Part shown: piece by piece, positions 7,343 through 16,092 of the stretch
Numbering within the stretch: the stretch's first letter is position 1
Layout of the letters: each line of letters opens with the position of its first letter
DNA from: Chryseobacterium sp. Bi04
GTDB taxonomy: Bacteria; Bacteroidota; Bacteroidia; Flavobacteriales; Weeksellaceae
Direction: 5' to 3'
Assembly: GCF_918698085.1 (NCBI RefSeq)
Contig: NZ_CAKKLP010000006.1
Span: 186,001 to 250,000, forward strand
DNA: 64,000 bases
Program-made: the position numbers and the translations under genes
Notes under the pieces: generated by a model
Told to the model about the DNA's origin: nothing
What the model saw: the letters and a program-made list of their open reading frames with translations, nothing else
The model's database searches: none

Positions 7343-8326
7343 ATGAAGATTTTTAGATTGATTGCGCTTTCTTCTGTTTTAGTTCTGGGATTGGATTCCT
7401 GCAAAAAAGAACCGGAAAATCTATGGAAGGTAGAGATAAAAAATACCGCTGAAAAAGTTGAAGTAACGGATATTTCAAAAGAATTTTACAATCCGGATAC
7501 TCCGCTGAAGCAGTTTAAAGCTAAGTTTCCCTGGTTTCAGGGAAGTGTTTCAGATGCTGACTTTCAGAAAAGAAGAGCTGATGCTGAAGAAATAAAAATC
7601 TATAAAGAAGCGATTGGAAAAATTGATGGGGTAAAACTTCAGAAAGAACTGCAGGATTTATTTTCACATATCAAGTATTATTTTCCACAGTTCAAAAGTC
7701 CTAAAGTATATCTTTTCTCATCCGCATTACAGATGGTACAGGACCCTATTTTTTATGATGAAAAAGGGAATCTCCTGTTTATAGATATTACAGGTTTTAT
7801 GGGTGACGGCAATGCTCATTATAAAGGATTGGAGCTTTATTTCCAGAAATCGATGAACCCTCAGAATATTGTTCCTAAGGTTTCACAGTTATTTGCTGAA
7901 AATATTGTTACAGAATCTCCGGATCACCAGAAATTTATTGACCAGGTGATCCTGAACGGAAAGGTAATGACTCTTCAGGATGCTTTCTTACCGGATTTCC
8001 CTGATTACCTGAAAATGAATTATACCCAGAAACAGTATGAATGGGCTAAGGTAAATGAAGCCAATATCTGGAATTATTTTGTGGAAAGCAATCTGCTCTT
8101 TGGAGACGATCCAAGATTAGGAGAACGTTTTATTGCTCCGGGACCTTTCTCCAAATTTTATACAGAAATTGATAATGAATCTTCACCACAAATTGGAATT
8201 TTTACAGGGTGGCAGATTTGTAAAGCTTATCTTAAAGAAAAACCTGAAACGAAGCTGACGGCCTTCCTGAAAATGGACGCGACAACAATCTTCAATCAGT
8301 CCGGTTATAAACCGAAACTTAAATAA
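7343..8326 (+). CDS. gldB: Gliding motility lipoprotein GldB
   Basis: This 327-aa lipoprotein (lipobox GLDSC, Cys20) matches GldB in its length, YNPDTPLKQFKAKFPWF, the central KVYLFSSALQMVQDPIFYDEKGNLLFIDITGFMGDG region and the GPFSKFYTEIDNESSPQIGIFTGWQIC block that resembles an M1-like peptidase relic. GldB is needed for gliding in Flavobacterium and is retained in many non-gliding flavobacteria. It is followed by gldC after 32 bp, the usual order. A TATTTTTG -7 element is at 7311-7318. Confidence 0.9.
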   Translation: MKIFRLIALSSVLVLGLDSCKKEPENLWKVEIKNTAEKVEVTDISKEFYNPDTPLKQFKAKFPWFQGSVSDADFQKRRADAEEIKIYKEAIGKIDGVKLQKELQDLFSHIKYYFPQFKSPKVYLFSSALQMVQDPIFYDEKGNLLFIDITGFMGDGNAHYKGLELYFQKSMNPQNIVPKVSQLFAENIVTESPDHQKFIDQVILNGKVMTLQDAFLPDFPDYLKMNYTQKQYEWAKVNEANIWNYFVESNLLFGDDPRLGERFIAPGPFSKFYTEIDNESSPQIGIFTGWQICKAYLKEKPETKLTAFLKMDATTIFNQSGYKPKLK

Positions 8327-8358
8327 TAGAAAATTTAGAATTTAGAAAAATAGAAAAA

Positions 8359-8682
8359 ATGAGAAAGACTCAGATTACGATAGATGTAGAGCTGGATGAA
8401 AACCACATTCCTGAAAATATAACATGGAATGCACAGGATGGCGGAGTGGAGAAAGAAGAAACTAAAGCAACCATGATCTCTGTGTGGGATGATAAAGCAA
8501 TGGAAGCTTTAAGAATAGACCTTTGGACAAAAGAAATGCCTGTAGATCAAATGAAAATGTTTATCCACCAGATCTTAGTTTCTTTAGGAAGTACCTATCA
8601 GAGAGCTACCGGAGAGGAAGATGTAGCGCAGTGGATGGAAGAAATTGCAGAAGAATTTGCAGTAAAGTCAGCAATAAAATAA
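8359..8682 (+). CDS. gldC: Gliding motility protein GldC
   Basis: This 107-aa cytoplasmic protein starts MRKTQITIDVELDENHIPENI and contains EETKATMISVWDDKAMEALRIDLWTKEMPVDQMK, diagnostic of GldC. The family has no known catalytic activity. The gldB-gldC pair is conserved across Flavobacteriia. It is co-directional with gldB and the downstream PLP enzyme. Confidence 0.92.
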   Translation: MRKTQITIDVELDENHIPENITWNAQDGGVEKEETKATMISVWDDKAMEALRIDLWTKEMPVDQMKMFIHQILVSLGSTYQRATGEEDVAQWMEEIAEEFAVKSAIK

Positions 8683-8770
8683 CAACAATTTGGAAATGGG
8701 ATCATTTGAAATGATGGTAAACACCCTTTCATTTTCAAATAATCCATTCAAAATATCAAATTATATAAAT

Positions 8771-9910
8771 ATGAATTTTAATACAAAAGTAATTCACGGA
8801 GGGCAGCATCATGAATCTGCAACAGGTTCTGTAAATGTACCTGTATTTTTAACGTCTACCTTTGCACAGAAAAGCCCGGGAGTACATTCCGGATATGAAT
8901 ATTCAAGGGCTGCCAACCCTACAAGACAGGCATTGGAAGACTCTTTGGCAAGTATTGAGAATGGAGCGAGAGGACTCGCTTTCGGGTCAGGTCTTGCTGC
9001 TATCGACTGTGTTTTAAAATTATTAAATCCAGGCGATGAAGTTATTGCTGTAGATGATCTTTACGGTGGAACCTACAGAATGTTTACAAGACTTTTTGAA
9101 AAATATCAACTGAAGTTTACTTTCGTGAACTTTGATGATGTTTCTAAAATTGCTGACGTAATTACTGATAAAACAAAATTAATCTGGGTAGAAACGCCAA
9201 CGAATCCATTGATGAAGTTGGTAGATATCAAAGCCGTAGTAGAAATTGCTAAGGGAAAAGATATTTTAGTAGCTGTAGACAATACTTTTGCTACGCCTTA
9301 CATCCAAAGACCAATTGATTTAGGAGCTGATATTGTGATGCATTCTGCTACAAAATATTTAGGAGGACATTCTGACGTAATTGCAGGTGCACTGATTGCT
9401 AAAGATGCTGAATTGGGAGAAAAACTTCACTTTATTCAGTTTGCAAGCGGCGGTATTTTAGGACCTCATGATTCTTATCTTGTATTGAGAGGGATTAAGA
9501 CTTTAGCATTAAGAATGCAGAGACATTCTGACAACGGGCTTGCGGTAGCAAAATACCTTGAAACCCATCCTGCTGTAGATAAAGTAATCTACCCTGGATT
9601 AGAATCTCACCCACAGTATGAGCTTGCAAAATCTCAGATGAAAGAATCGGGAGGAATGGTATCATTTACTTTCAAATCCGGAAAAAAAGAAGATGCCATC
9701 AAGTTTTTAGAGAAAGTAAGAGTATTTACATTAGCTGAATCTTTAGGTGGTGTAGAATCTTTAGCCAATCACCCGGCTTTAATGACTCACGCTTCTATTC
9801 CGGCAGAAAAACGTGCTGAATTAGGAATTACAGATGACTTAGTTCGTTTAAGCGTTGGTATTGAAGATGCTGAAGACCTTATTGCAGATCTGGAGAAAGC
9901 TTTTTCTTAA
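8771..9910 (+). CDS. metB: Cystathionine gamma-synthase-type PLP enzyme
   Basis: The protein is 379 aa from the ATG at 8771 (MNFNTKVIHGG, the usual family start); the frame is open further upstream but has no family-like sequence. Cys/Met-metabolism PLP enzyme signatures are YEYSRAANPTR (42-52), AFGSGLAAI near 70-78, DDLYGGTYR, VETPTNPLMK and the PLP lysine in HSATKYLGGHSD (Lys195). It could act as cystathionine gamma-synthase (transsulfuration to methionine) or cystathionine gamma-lyase; the sequence alone does not separate these. A clear terminator follows. Confidence 0.85.
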   Translation: MNFNTKVIHGGQHHESATGSVNVPVFLTSTFAQKSPGVHSGYEYSRAANPTRQALEDSLASIENGARGLAFGSGLAAIDCVLKLLNPGDEVIAVDDLYGGTYRMFTRLFEKYQLKFTFVNFDDVSKIADVITDKTKLIWVETPTNPLMKLVDIKAVVEIAKGKDILVAVDNTFATPYIQRPIDLGADIVMHSATKYLGGHSDVIAGALIAKDAELGEKLHFIQFASGGILGPHDSYLVLRGIKTLALRMQRHSDNGLAVAKYLETHPAVDKVIYPGLESHPQYELAKSQMKESGGMVSFTFKSGKKEDAIKFLEKVRVFTLAESLGGVESLANHPALMTHASIPAEKRAELGITDDLVRLSVGIEDAEDLIADLEKAFS

Positions 9911-9921
9911 TATACAATAGT

Positions 9922-9957
9922 AAAAAGGAGTGTTTATCATTTAAATACTCCTTTTTA
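9922..9957 (+). terminator. Intrinsic terminator after the CGS-type gene
   Basis: AAAAAGGAGT ... ACTCCTTTTT forms a 10-bp stem with a T-rich tail; it can also act on the minus strand. Confidence 0.8.
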
Positions 9958-9982
9958 TTTCACCTATGATCACCAAATATCT

Positions 9983-10429
9983 ATGAAAAATATAAGAAAA
10001 GCGGTCGTTAACGACCTCATTCAATTAGCGGCATTATTTGACCAGTACCGGATTTTTTATCATAAAGAATCAGATATTCCTTCAGCCGAAAAATTTCTTC
10101 AGGAAAGACTTGAAAATAAAGACTCTGAAATTTTTGTTGCAGAAAAGAATGGAGAACTGACAGGTTTTGTACAATTATACCCCCTATTTTCATCCACGAG
10201 AATGCAGCGTTACTGGCTGCTGAATGACTTATACGTCAATGAAAATCACAGAGGAAAAGGATATTCTAAAGCACTGATCGAAGCATCTAAAGACCTATGC
10301 AGATCATCAAAAGCCTGTGGTATATTACTGGAAACAGGTAAAAGTAATGATATCGGAAATCAATTATACCCTGCCTGTGGTTTTGAATTGTATGACTCCG
10401 TCAATTTCTATGAGTGGAGCAATTCATGA
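9983..10429 (+). CDS. GNAT family N-acetyltransferase
   Basis: This 148-aa protein starts MKNIRKAVVNDLIQLAALFDQYR. It has the core GFVQLYPLFSSTRMQRYWLLNDLYVNENHRGKGYSKALI, with the acetyl-CoA loop N-H-R-G-K-G-Y near 90-96, and the C-terminal YPACGFELYDSVNFYEW typical of small PhnO/yhfO-like acetyltransferases. The substrate is not identifiable. It stands alone downstream of a terminator. Confidence 0.82.
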   Translation: MKNIRKAVVNDLIQLAALFDQYRIFYHKESDIPSAEKFLQERLENKDSEIFVAEKNGELTGFVQLYPLFSSTRMQRYWLLNDLYVNENHRGKGYSKALIEASKDLCRSSKACGILLETGKSNDIGNQLYPACGFELYDSVNFYEWSNS

Positions 10430-10507
10430 TTTTTTGTATAATGTACGATGTATAGCGTGCGACCTCACAGCATTACAAAATCTATCTAACGTAAAAAAAT
10501 TAAAAAT

Positions 10508-11020
10508 ATGACAGATTTTCAGAAATATATTCAAAGATATTTAGATCAGGTCCCAACAGGGGATTTATTAGCTGAATTAAAAATATCAGAAGAGAAAACA
10601 ATAGGAATTTATTCCAATCTTACGGAAGAACAATCCAGATTTGCCTATGCTGAAGGGAAATGGACATTGAAAGGGCTTCTATTACATCTATCAGATACCG
10701 AAAGAGTTTTTCAATACCGAATATTGGCTTTTGCAAGAGGTGACAAAAATAATCTTCCGGGATTTGATGAAAATGAATATGCCAATAACTCTTTTGCAGA
10801 TGAAAGAACATTAGAGTCTCTGCTGGAAGAATATAAACTGGTAAGAAAATCTTCTCAGATCTTATTAGAAAGTCTCAGTCCCTCCGTTTTACAAAACAAA
10901 GGGATTGCTAATGGCAACGAAATTTCAGTAGAAACCATTGGAAAATTGATCGTTGGACACAACTATCACCATTTGAATATTATTGAGGAAAGATATTTAT
11001 CTAAATTGGGATGGATGTAA
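10508..11020 (+). CDS. DinB family protein
   Basis: This 170-aa four-helix DinB/YfiT-like protein has the putative metal ligands at the family positions: His in LLLHLSDTERVFQYR (about 59) and the C-terminal VGHNYHHLNIIEERYL (about 149-153). The FAYAEGKWTLKGLLLHLSD segment is typical. Members are metal-dependent hydrolases or thiol-dependent transferases; the role here is unknown. It is followed by the REP/RAYT region. Confidence 0.85.
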   Translation: MTDFQKYIQRYLDQVPTGDLLAELKISEEKTIGIYSNLTEEQSRFAYAEGKWTLKGLLLHLSDTERVFQYRILAFARGDKNNLPGFDENEYANNSFADERTLESLLEEYKLVRKSSQILLESLSPSVLQNKGIANGNEISVETIGKLIVGHNYHHLNIIEERYLSKLGWM

Positions 11021-11051
11021 TGATACATTAGAGTTTTATTGTCGAAGATAT

Positions 11052-11298
11052 AAGTTTGGGCTAAAGCCAATGCACATATCCTTTGTTAAATGGGCTAAAG
11101 CCCATTTCTATTGAATTAAGAACATAACGCATAATTATTTTGAAAGCATATATTTACATGTATAATCATACATCATTAATATAAAACATACAATCATCAA
11201 TAGGAACGGGCTTTAGCCCGTTTTTTTATTAAAAAATATTCCATTGGCTTTAGCCGAAACTTAATAAAAAAATATTATTTTTGGTTAAAACAACACAA
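11052..11298. repeat. REP block A (two palindromic pairs) of the RAYT locus
   Basis: The block holds GGGCTAAAGCC-type palindromes (TTTGGGCTAAAGCCAA and ATGGGCTAAAGCCCAT at about 11055-11106), an AT spacer, then AACGGGCTTTAGCCCGTT (11205-11222) and CCATTGGCTTTAGCCGAAAC. Its left half recurs almost identically at 12061-12214 and its right half at 11532-11630, flanking the transposase gene on both sides. Confidence 0.85.
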
Positions 11299-11412
11299 AT
11301 GTCTTTTATCAAAATTTTCATTCATCTTGTTTTCTCTACAAAAAATAGAGATCCTTCTCTTAAAACTATATCCGTATTGTTGGTTGAATATTGTCTATAT
11401 AAACCAGATTAA
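11299..11412 (+). pseudogene. Truncated RAYT transposase remnant
   Basis: The ATG at 11299 starts MSFIKIFIHLVFSTKNRDP, identical to the first 19 residues of the intact gene at 11631. Homology stops near 11365, and the frame ends at a TAA after 37 codons with unrelated residues. All catalytic residues (HUH, Tyr) are missing. It is the 5' stub of a duplicated copy. Confidence 0.8.
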
Positions 11413-11431
11413 TCTTCTATAGCAATAAAAT

Positions 11432-11630
11432 CTATTTCTATTAAATTTAACAAATGACGTATAATAATTTTTGAAAATACATATTTGTATAATTCAATCT
11501 TACATTATTAATTAAAACGCATAGATCATCAATAGGAACGGGGCTTTAGCCCGTTTTTTATTAAAAAATATTCCATTGGCTTTAGCCGAAACTTAATAAA
11601 AAAATATTATTTTTGGTTAAAACAACACAA
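11432..11630. repeat. REP block B, partly diverged, directly upstream of the intact RAYT gene
   Basis: The first part is a diverged copy of the AT spacer of block A (TCTATTAAATTTAACAAATG versus TCTATTGAATTAAGAACATA). The second part, from ATCATCAATAGGAACGGGG to the gene start, is nearly identical to 11196-11298 and carries the CGGGGCTTTAGCCCG palindrome. Confidence 0.75.
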
Positions 11631-12059
11631 ATGTCCTTTATCAAAATTTTCATTCATCTTGTTTTCTCTACAAAAAATAGAGATCCCTTTCTTAATACCT
11701 TTGATGTAAGAATAAAAGTATGGAAACATATCAAAGAATATGCTACACAAAAAGGAATATTTTTAGATATGATCAATGGATATTCAGACCATTGTCACTG
11801 TCTTATTTCTTTAGGTTCAGATCAAAATATTGAAAAAATAGCCCAATTAATAAAAGGAGAATCTTCTTATTGGATCAATAAAAATAAGTTTACAAAAGAT
11901 AAGTTTTCATGGCAGGATGAATATTTTGCAGTTTCCATTTCCGAATCAATGGTAGATCAGGTAAGAAATTATATTAAAAATCAGGAAAGACATCATCAGA
12001 AAAAGAGTTTTACTGAAGAGTATCTGGAATTCATTGAAAAATATAATTTTAAAAAATAG
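11631..12059 (+). CDS. REP-associated tyrosine transposase (RAYT, IS200-like TnpA_REP)
   Basis: The protein is 142 aa from the ATG at 11631 (MSFIKIFIHLVFSTKNRDP); the open frame begins at a TTG at 11613, but the ATG matches both family and the truncated copy. It is a Y1 HUH transposase: the HUH motif is DHCHCLISL (His-Cys-His instead of the common HVHLL), and the catalytic Tyr lies in VRNYIKNQERHH near the C-terminus. RAYTs cut single-stranded REP hairpins and are thought to spread them; this one is surrounded by REP palindromes on both sides, as expected. Confidence 0.9.
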   Translation: MSFIKIFIHLVFSTKNRDPFLNTFDVRIKVWKHIKEYATQKGIFLDMINGYSDHCHCLISLGSDQNIEKIAQLIKGESSYWINKNKFTKDKFSWQDEYFAVSISESMVDQVRNYIKNQERHHQKKSFTEEYLEFIEKYNFKK

Positions 12060-12060
12060 G

Positions 12061-12320
12061 TTTGGGCTAAAGCCAAATGCACCTATTCTTTGTTAAAATG
12101 GGCTAAAGCCCATTTCTATTGAATTAAGAACATAACGCATAATTATTTTGAAAGCATATATTTACATGTATAATCATACATCATTAATATAAAACATACA
12201 ATCATCAATAGGAACGGGCTAAAGTCTAGTCGTGCTCGGATTTTCTTCCGACCATCACTAGGCTTTAACCCGTTGTTTCATTAAAAATCTTCCATTGGCT
12301 TTAGCCGAAACCTAAAAAAA
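12061..12320. repeat. REP block C downstream of the RAYT gene, with an enlarged hairpin
   Basis: 12061-12220 is a near copy of 11055-11213. The right palindrome has been enlarged: an 18-bp stem (12213-12230 with 12257-12274, one mismatch) encloses a second small hairpin TCGGA/TCCGA. It is followed by CCATTGGCTTTAGCCGAAACC as in blocks A and B. Confidence 0.85.
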
Positions 12321-12409
12321 TTAAAATACAATATCATTTATTCCTCAATTCTTTGCCCGAAATTCCCAGATTCTCTACCTTTATAGACTGTTTTGAATTC
12401 AATACCATT

Positions 12410-12958
12410 ATGGAACATATTATCGAAATATTAAAATCCGGCGGAACAATTCTGTATCCTACAGATACTATTTGGGGAATTGGTTGTGATGCTACCAATA
12501 TAGAGGCTATCAATAAAATTTTTGACATTAAGAAGCGTGAAAAAAATAAATCCATGATCATTCTGGTGGAGTCTGAAAAAAGGCTTCAGGACCTGGTGGA
12601 TGTTCCGGAAATGGCATGGGAAATTATTGATCTTAGTGAAAAACCCGTTACCATTGTTTATGAAAATCCCCGCGGACTGCCCAAAGAATTACTTGCCGAA
12701 GACGGCAGTATTGGTATAAGATTGGTAAAAAATGACTTTTGTAAAAAACTAATTACAAAACTGAATAAACCATTGGTTTCTACCTCAGCTAATTTTAGTG
12801 GTGAGAAAAGTCCGTTGAAGTTTTCAGATATTTCAGATGAGATGATCAGTCTTGTAGATTATGCAGTGGAAGAAGACAGAGATAAAGTTTCAAAATATTC
12901 AGGATCTTCGGTGATCAAAATATGGAGTGACAACCGAATCAAAGTTCTTCGTGAATAA
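12410..12958 (+). CDS. L-threonylcarbamoyladenylate synthase (Sua5/YciO/YrdC family)
   Basis: The protein is 182 aa from the ATG at 12410. It carries the YrdC-domain signature: SGGTILYPTDTIWGIGCDA near the start, KREKNKSMIILV, and LVSTSANFSGEKSPLKFSDIS toward the C-terminus. The enzyme makes threonylcarbamoyl-AMP from threonine, bicarbonate and ATP, the first step of tRNA t6A37 modification in the cytoplasm. It has no C-terminal Sua5 domain, so it is TsaC-like in size. It may belong to the YciO branch, which would change the role. Confidence 0.85.
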   Translation: MEHIIEILKSGGTILYPTDTIWGIGCDATNIEAINKIFDIKKREKNKSMIILVESEKRLQDLVDVPEMAWEIIDLSEKPVTIVYENPRGLPKELLAEDGSIGIRLVKNDFCKKLITKLNKPLVSTSANFSGEKSPLKFSDISDEMISLVDYAVEEDRDKVSKYSGSSVIKIWSDNRIKVLRE

Positions 12959-13054
12959 AAAGTATTGATGTCTATTTTAGAGTCTTGTCTGTTCATATCA
13001 GCAGGATTTCTTTTTTTAGTTCTATCTTTGCAAAATTCCAACTCATTACAATAT

Positions 13055-13402
13055 ATGATAAACCATAAAGATTTTGCCCGGGAGTGGATACATGTCTGGA
13101 ATTCTCATGATTTAGAAGCTATTCTATCTCATTATTCTGAAGATATTGAAATCACAACACCAATGATTTCTATGGCTACAGGAGGAAAGGAAAGCTCTTT
13201 ACAGGGAAAACAAGCCGTTCGTGATTACTGGAGGAAGGCCCTGGAAAAGTTTCCTGATCTTCACTTTGAGCTGATACAATCTACTGCAGGAGTTGATTCT
13301 GTGGCATTATTCTACAAATCTATTATGGACAAACAGGCTGTTGAAGTCATGTTTTTTAATGAAGAAGGAAAAATTAATAAAATGTATGCTCATTATGATT
13401 AA
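13055..13402 (+). CDS. SnoaL/NTF2-like fold protein
   Basis: I place the start at 13055 (MINHKDFAREWIHVWNSHDLE), giving 115 aa, because a TATCTTTG -7 element sits at 13023-13030, inside the longer frame that opens at 12965. The sequence FAREWIHVWNSHDLEAILSHYSEDIEITTPM and QAVRDYWRKALEKFPDLHFEL is typical of NTF2-like SnoaL_2 domains, a fold used by small isomerases, hydrolases and binding proteins. The ligand is unknown. Confidence 0.78.
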   Translation: MINHKDFAREWIHVWNSHDLEAILSHYSEDIEITTPMISMATGGKESSLQGKQAVRDYWRKALEKFPDLHFELIQSTAGVDSVALFYKSIMDKQAVEVMFFNEEGKINKMYAHYD

Positions 13403-13440
13403 TGGGTGATATGAGTACAACTTGACGCTATTTACTAACG

Positions 13441-14859
13441 ATGAAAATTAATCTTACCCAAAATAAAAATTTAAAACTTTTCAAAATAATTTCTGAGGCT
13501 GCGGAAAAAAATAATCAGTCCGTATACATTGTCGGAGGCTATGTCCGGGACCTTTTAATGAAAAGAAAAGCTTCTACAGATATAGATTTTGTCACCGAAC
13601 AAAGTGGTATTGAGCTTGCTCAGACAGTCGCTCAGGATATTGATCCTAACCTAAAAGTTTCTGTTTTTAAAACCTATGGAACGGCTATGATCAAATACAA
13701 GGATCTTGATCTGGAATTTGTGGGAGCGAGAAAGGAAAGTTATACTGAAAACAGCCGCAAGCCTGAAGTGGAGGGCGGAACATTGGAGGACGATCAGAAA
13801 AGAAGAGATTTTACCATCAACGCCATGGCCATTTCTTTACATAAAGATAATTTCGGAGAACTGATTGATCCATTTCATGGAATTGAGGATCTGGAGAAAG
13901 GAATTTTAAGAACTCCGCTAGAGCCTGCACAAACTTATTCTGATGATCCATTGAGGATGATGAGAGCGGTAAGGTTTGCTTCTACATTACACTTTACCAT
14001 TGAAGAAAATTCTTTGGAGGCCATCAGACAGGAAGCCAAAAGAATTGAAATTGTTTCTATGGAAAGAATCATGGTGGAATTTAACAAAATCATGCTTTCT
14101 GAAAAACCTTCTGTAGGATTAAGCCTAATGGAGCAAACAGGCCTTTTAAAACTTATTATTCCTGAGCTTATAGAACTTAAGGGTGTAGAAGAAGTGGAAG
14201 GACAGACCCATAAAGATAACTTCTACCATACCCTAGAAGTTGTAGACAATATTTCTGTGAATACAGATAATCTTTGGCTGCGTTGGTCAGCACTTCTTCA
14301 CGATGTGGGAAAAGCTCCTACTAAAAAATTTGTTGAAGGAACAGGATGGACATTCCACGGACATGAATTCTTAGGTTCAAAAATGGTAAAAGCTCTTTTT
14401 CAAAGGCTTAAACTGCCTTTAGGAAGCGATATGAAGTATGTTCAGAAAATGGTAAAGCTTTCCTCCCGACCTATTGCCCTGATCACAGATGATGCCTCTG
14501 ATTCGGCATTACGAAGACTGCTATTTGATGCCGGTGAAAACCTTGAAGATCTTTTTACCCTTTGTAAAGCGGATATTACTACAAAAAATTCTAAAAAACA
14601 GGATAAATTTAAAAAGAATTTCGAATATGTGGCTGTCAAAATCAAAGAAGTAGAGGAAAAGGATCAGGTAAGGAATTTTCAGCCTCCTATTACCGGAGAA
14701 GAAATCATGGAAATGTTCCAGCTTAAACCTGGCCGTGAAATCGGTATCTTAAAGGAGAAAGTAAAGGAAGCTATTCTTGAAGGAGAAATTCCTAATGAAA
14801 AAGACGAGGCAACAAAATTTGTGATTGCTGAAGCAGAAAAATTAGGATTAAAAATATAA
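13441..14859 (+). CDS. cca: CCA tRNA nucleotidyltransferase / poly(A) polymerase family, HD domain
   Basis: This 472-aa enzyme adds or repairs the 3' CCA of tRNA. The nucleotidyltransferase site is GGYVRDLLM (32-40) with the metal-binding DID (47-49); RRDFTINAMA follows near 121, and DPLRMMRAVRFAS marks the neck. A C-terminal HD phosphohydrolase domain has HD at 287-288 (LLHDVGKAPTK). The combination is the usual Bacteroidota CCA enzyme. A perfect GC-rich terminator follows. Confidence 0.92.
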   Translation: MKINLTQNKNLKLFKIISEAAEKNNQSVYIVGGYVRDLLMKRKASTDIDFVTEQSGIELAQTVAQDIDPNLKVSVFKTYGTAMIKYKDLDLEFVGARKESYTENSRKPEVEGGTLEDDQKRRDFTINAMAISLHKDNFGELIDPFHGIEDLEKGILRTPLEPAQTYSDDPLRMMRAVRFASTLHFTIEENSLEAIRQEAKRIEIVSMERIMVEFNKIMLSEKPSVGLSLMEQTGLLKLIIPELIELKGVEEVEGQTHKDNFYHTLEVVDNISVNTDNLWLRWSALLHDVGKAPTKKFVEGTGWTFHGHEFLGSKMVKALFQRLKLPLGSDMKYVQKMVKLSSRPIALITDDASDSALRRLLFDAGENLEDLFTLCKADITTKNSKKQDKFKKNFEYVAVKIKEVEEKDQVRNFQPPITGEEIMEMFQLKPGREIGILKEKVKEAILEGEIPNEKDEATKFVIAEAEKLGLKI

Positions 14860-14870
14860 GTTTAAATCAT

Positions 14871-14910
14871 AAAACCCCGGGCTGGAAAGATTTCCAGCCC
14901 GGGGTTTTTA
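14871..14910. terminator. Strong bidirectional terminator after cca
   Basis: AAAACCCCGGGCTGGAAA-GAT-TTCCAGCCCGGGGTTTT is a perfect 18-bp stem with A- and T-flanks. It ends cca and may also protect from read-through of the convergent B12 operon. Confidence 0.93.
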
Positions 14911-15014
14911 TTTTAATATGTGAATCAAAATCGGCCGGCTCTATGAGACCGACCGAAAAAAAACACAAATGATGAAAAAATAAAATTTATGTATACAGGC
15001 CAAAGCCTTGTATG

Positions 15015-16076
15015 TTAGTTTTTATAGAAACCGTTTGTTCCGATTCCTGCTGTGAAACTTCTCAATAAAGTTCCATTGTTTGCGCTGTAAACATTCACTT
15101 TGCTGTCTGCTGAAAAACTTGCATCAGAAGCAAAGATTCTGCCGTCAATTACATCAAATCCATAGACATTACCTGTAGCGGTCATAATAGGAGCCGTAGG
15201 TACAGCAGCACCAATAGTCATTCCGTATATTTTGTTGGTATCTGTAATAAAATAGAATTTGTTATCTTCCGCTCTAAGCTTCTGAACTTTAGGGATAGGA
15301 AGAGTTGTTGTTGCTGTAAATGTTCCGTCTGCAGTATTGATCTTATAGATATAAGAATTGGTATCCCCGGAAACCAATGCATAAGCAGTTCCTTTATAAG
15401 AAATAAGATCTTTAATAATTCCGTTGGCAGGAAGAGTTACTGTTTGGCTCACTGTATTTGTAGTCGGATTTACCACAGAGATAGTATATCCTGTTGCAAT
15501 TGGATTCCAAGTGGAGTCATATCCTGTACCATCAGTCTGTACTACAATTTTCCCTTCAGCTTCCACCACTTTTTCAGCAGCATTTGTAAAATCAATACTC
15601 TTTACAAAAGAATTGTCGCCTGTATTGTAAACATTCAGCTTTCTTTTATTTGTTGTAAAGTTATTGTTGGTTACATAATATTGGTTTCCTGAGAAAGCAA
15701 TATATCTTGCTCCATCAAGGTTAGCCGTTACAGTAGCCTGTTTTTTGAAAGTATATCTGTTGACAATGTCAATTTTATTAGGAACATTAGATACTAAATA
15801 AGCACGATCCCCTTGAAAACCTATACTCTGAAGAACTTTTCCTAGAGGCTCACCACTGTTATTAGAAGCATAAATTTTGTCATACAGATTAGCAAGATTA
15901 CTGCTTACGAAAGAAACTTCAGCAGTAGTGGTTGTAAATCCCCCTTCATTGGAAATAAGCACTCCAGCTTCATAAGTAATTGGCTGTTCTACAATGTCGT
16001 CGTTATCGCTGCTACATGAAACATTGAAAAGTAACATGGAAGCAAATGCAAGAGGTAAAATTTTTCTGATATTCAT
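15015..16076 (-). CDS. BtuG-like YncE/DUF5074 beta-propeller lipoprotein (cobalamin binding)
   Basis: This 353-aa lipoprotein (lipobox NVSC, Cys21) is a seven-bladed YncE-type propeller: repeated strands such as GVLISNEGGF, IGFQGDRAYLVS, YIAFSGNQYYVT, ISYKGTAYALVSG and FDVIDGRIFASD. In Bacteroides, surface BtuG lipoproteins of this type bind B12 with very high affinity and cap BtuB. Here it lies 16 bp downstream of a TonB-dependent receptor gene preceded by a cobalamin riboswitch, which supports a B12-capture role. Confidence 0.8.
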   Translation of the reverse strand: MNIRKILPLAFASMLLFNVSCSSDNDDIVEQPITYEAGVLISNEGGFTTTTAEVSFVSSNLANLYDKIYASNNSGEPLGKVLQSIGFQGDRAYLVSNVPNKIDIVNRYTFKKQATVTANLDGARYIAFSGNQYYVTNNNFTTNKRKLNVYNTGDNSFVKSIDFTNAAEKVVEAEGKIVVQTDGTGYDSTWNPIATGYTISVVNPTTNTVSQTVTLPANGIIKDLISYKGTAYALVSGDTNSYIYKINTADGTFTATTTLPIPKVQKLRAEDNKFYFITDTNKIYGMTIGAAVPTAPIMTATGNVYGFDVIDGRIFASDASFSADSKVNVYSANNGTLLRSFTAGIGTNGFYKN

Positions 16077-16092
16077 ATATAATTAATTTATT

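Noticed and set aside
11052..12320. Repeat blocks considered as an insertion sequence with terminal inverted repeats
   Set aside because: The encoded enzyme is a Y1 HUH RAYT, which works on REP hairpins and does not use terminal inverted repeats; no target-site duplication is seen.
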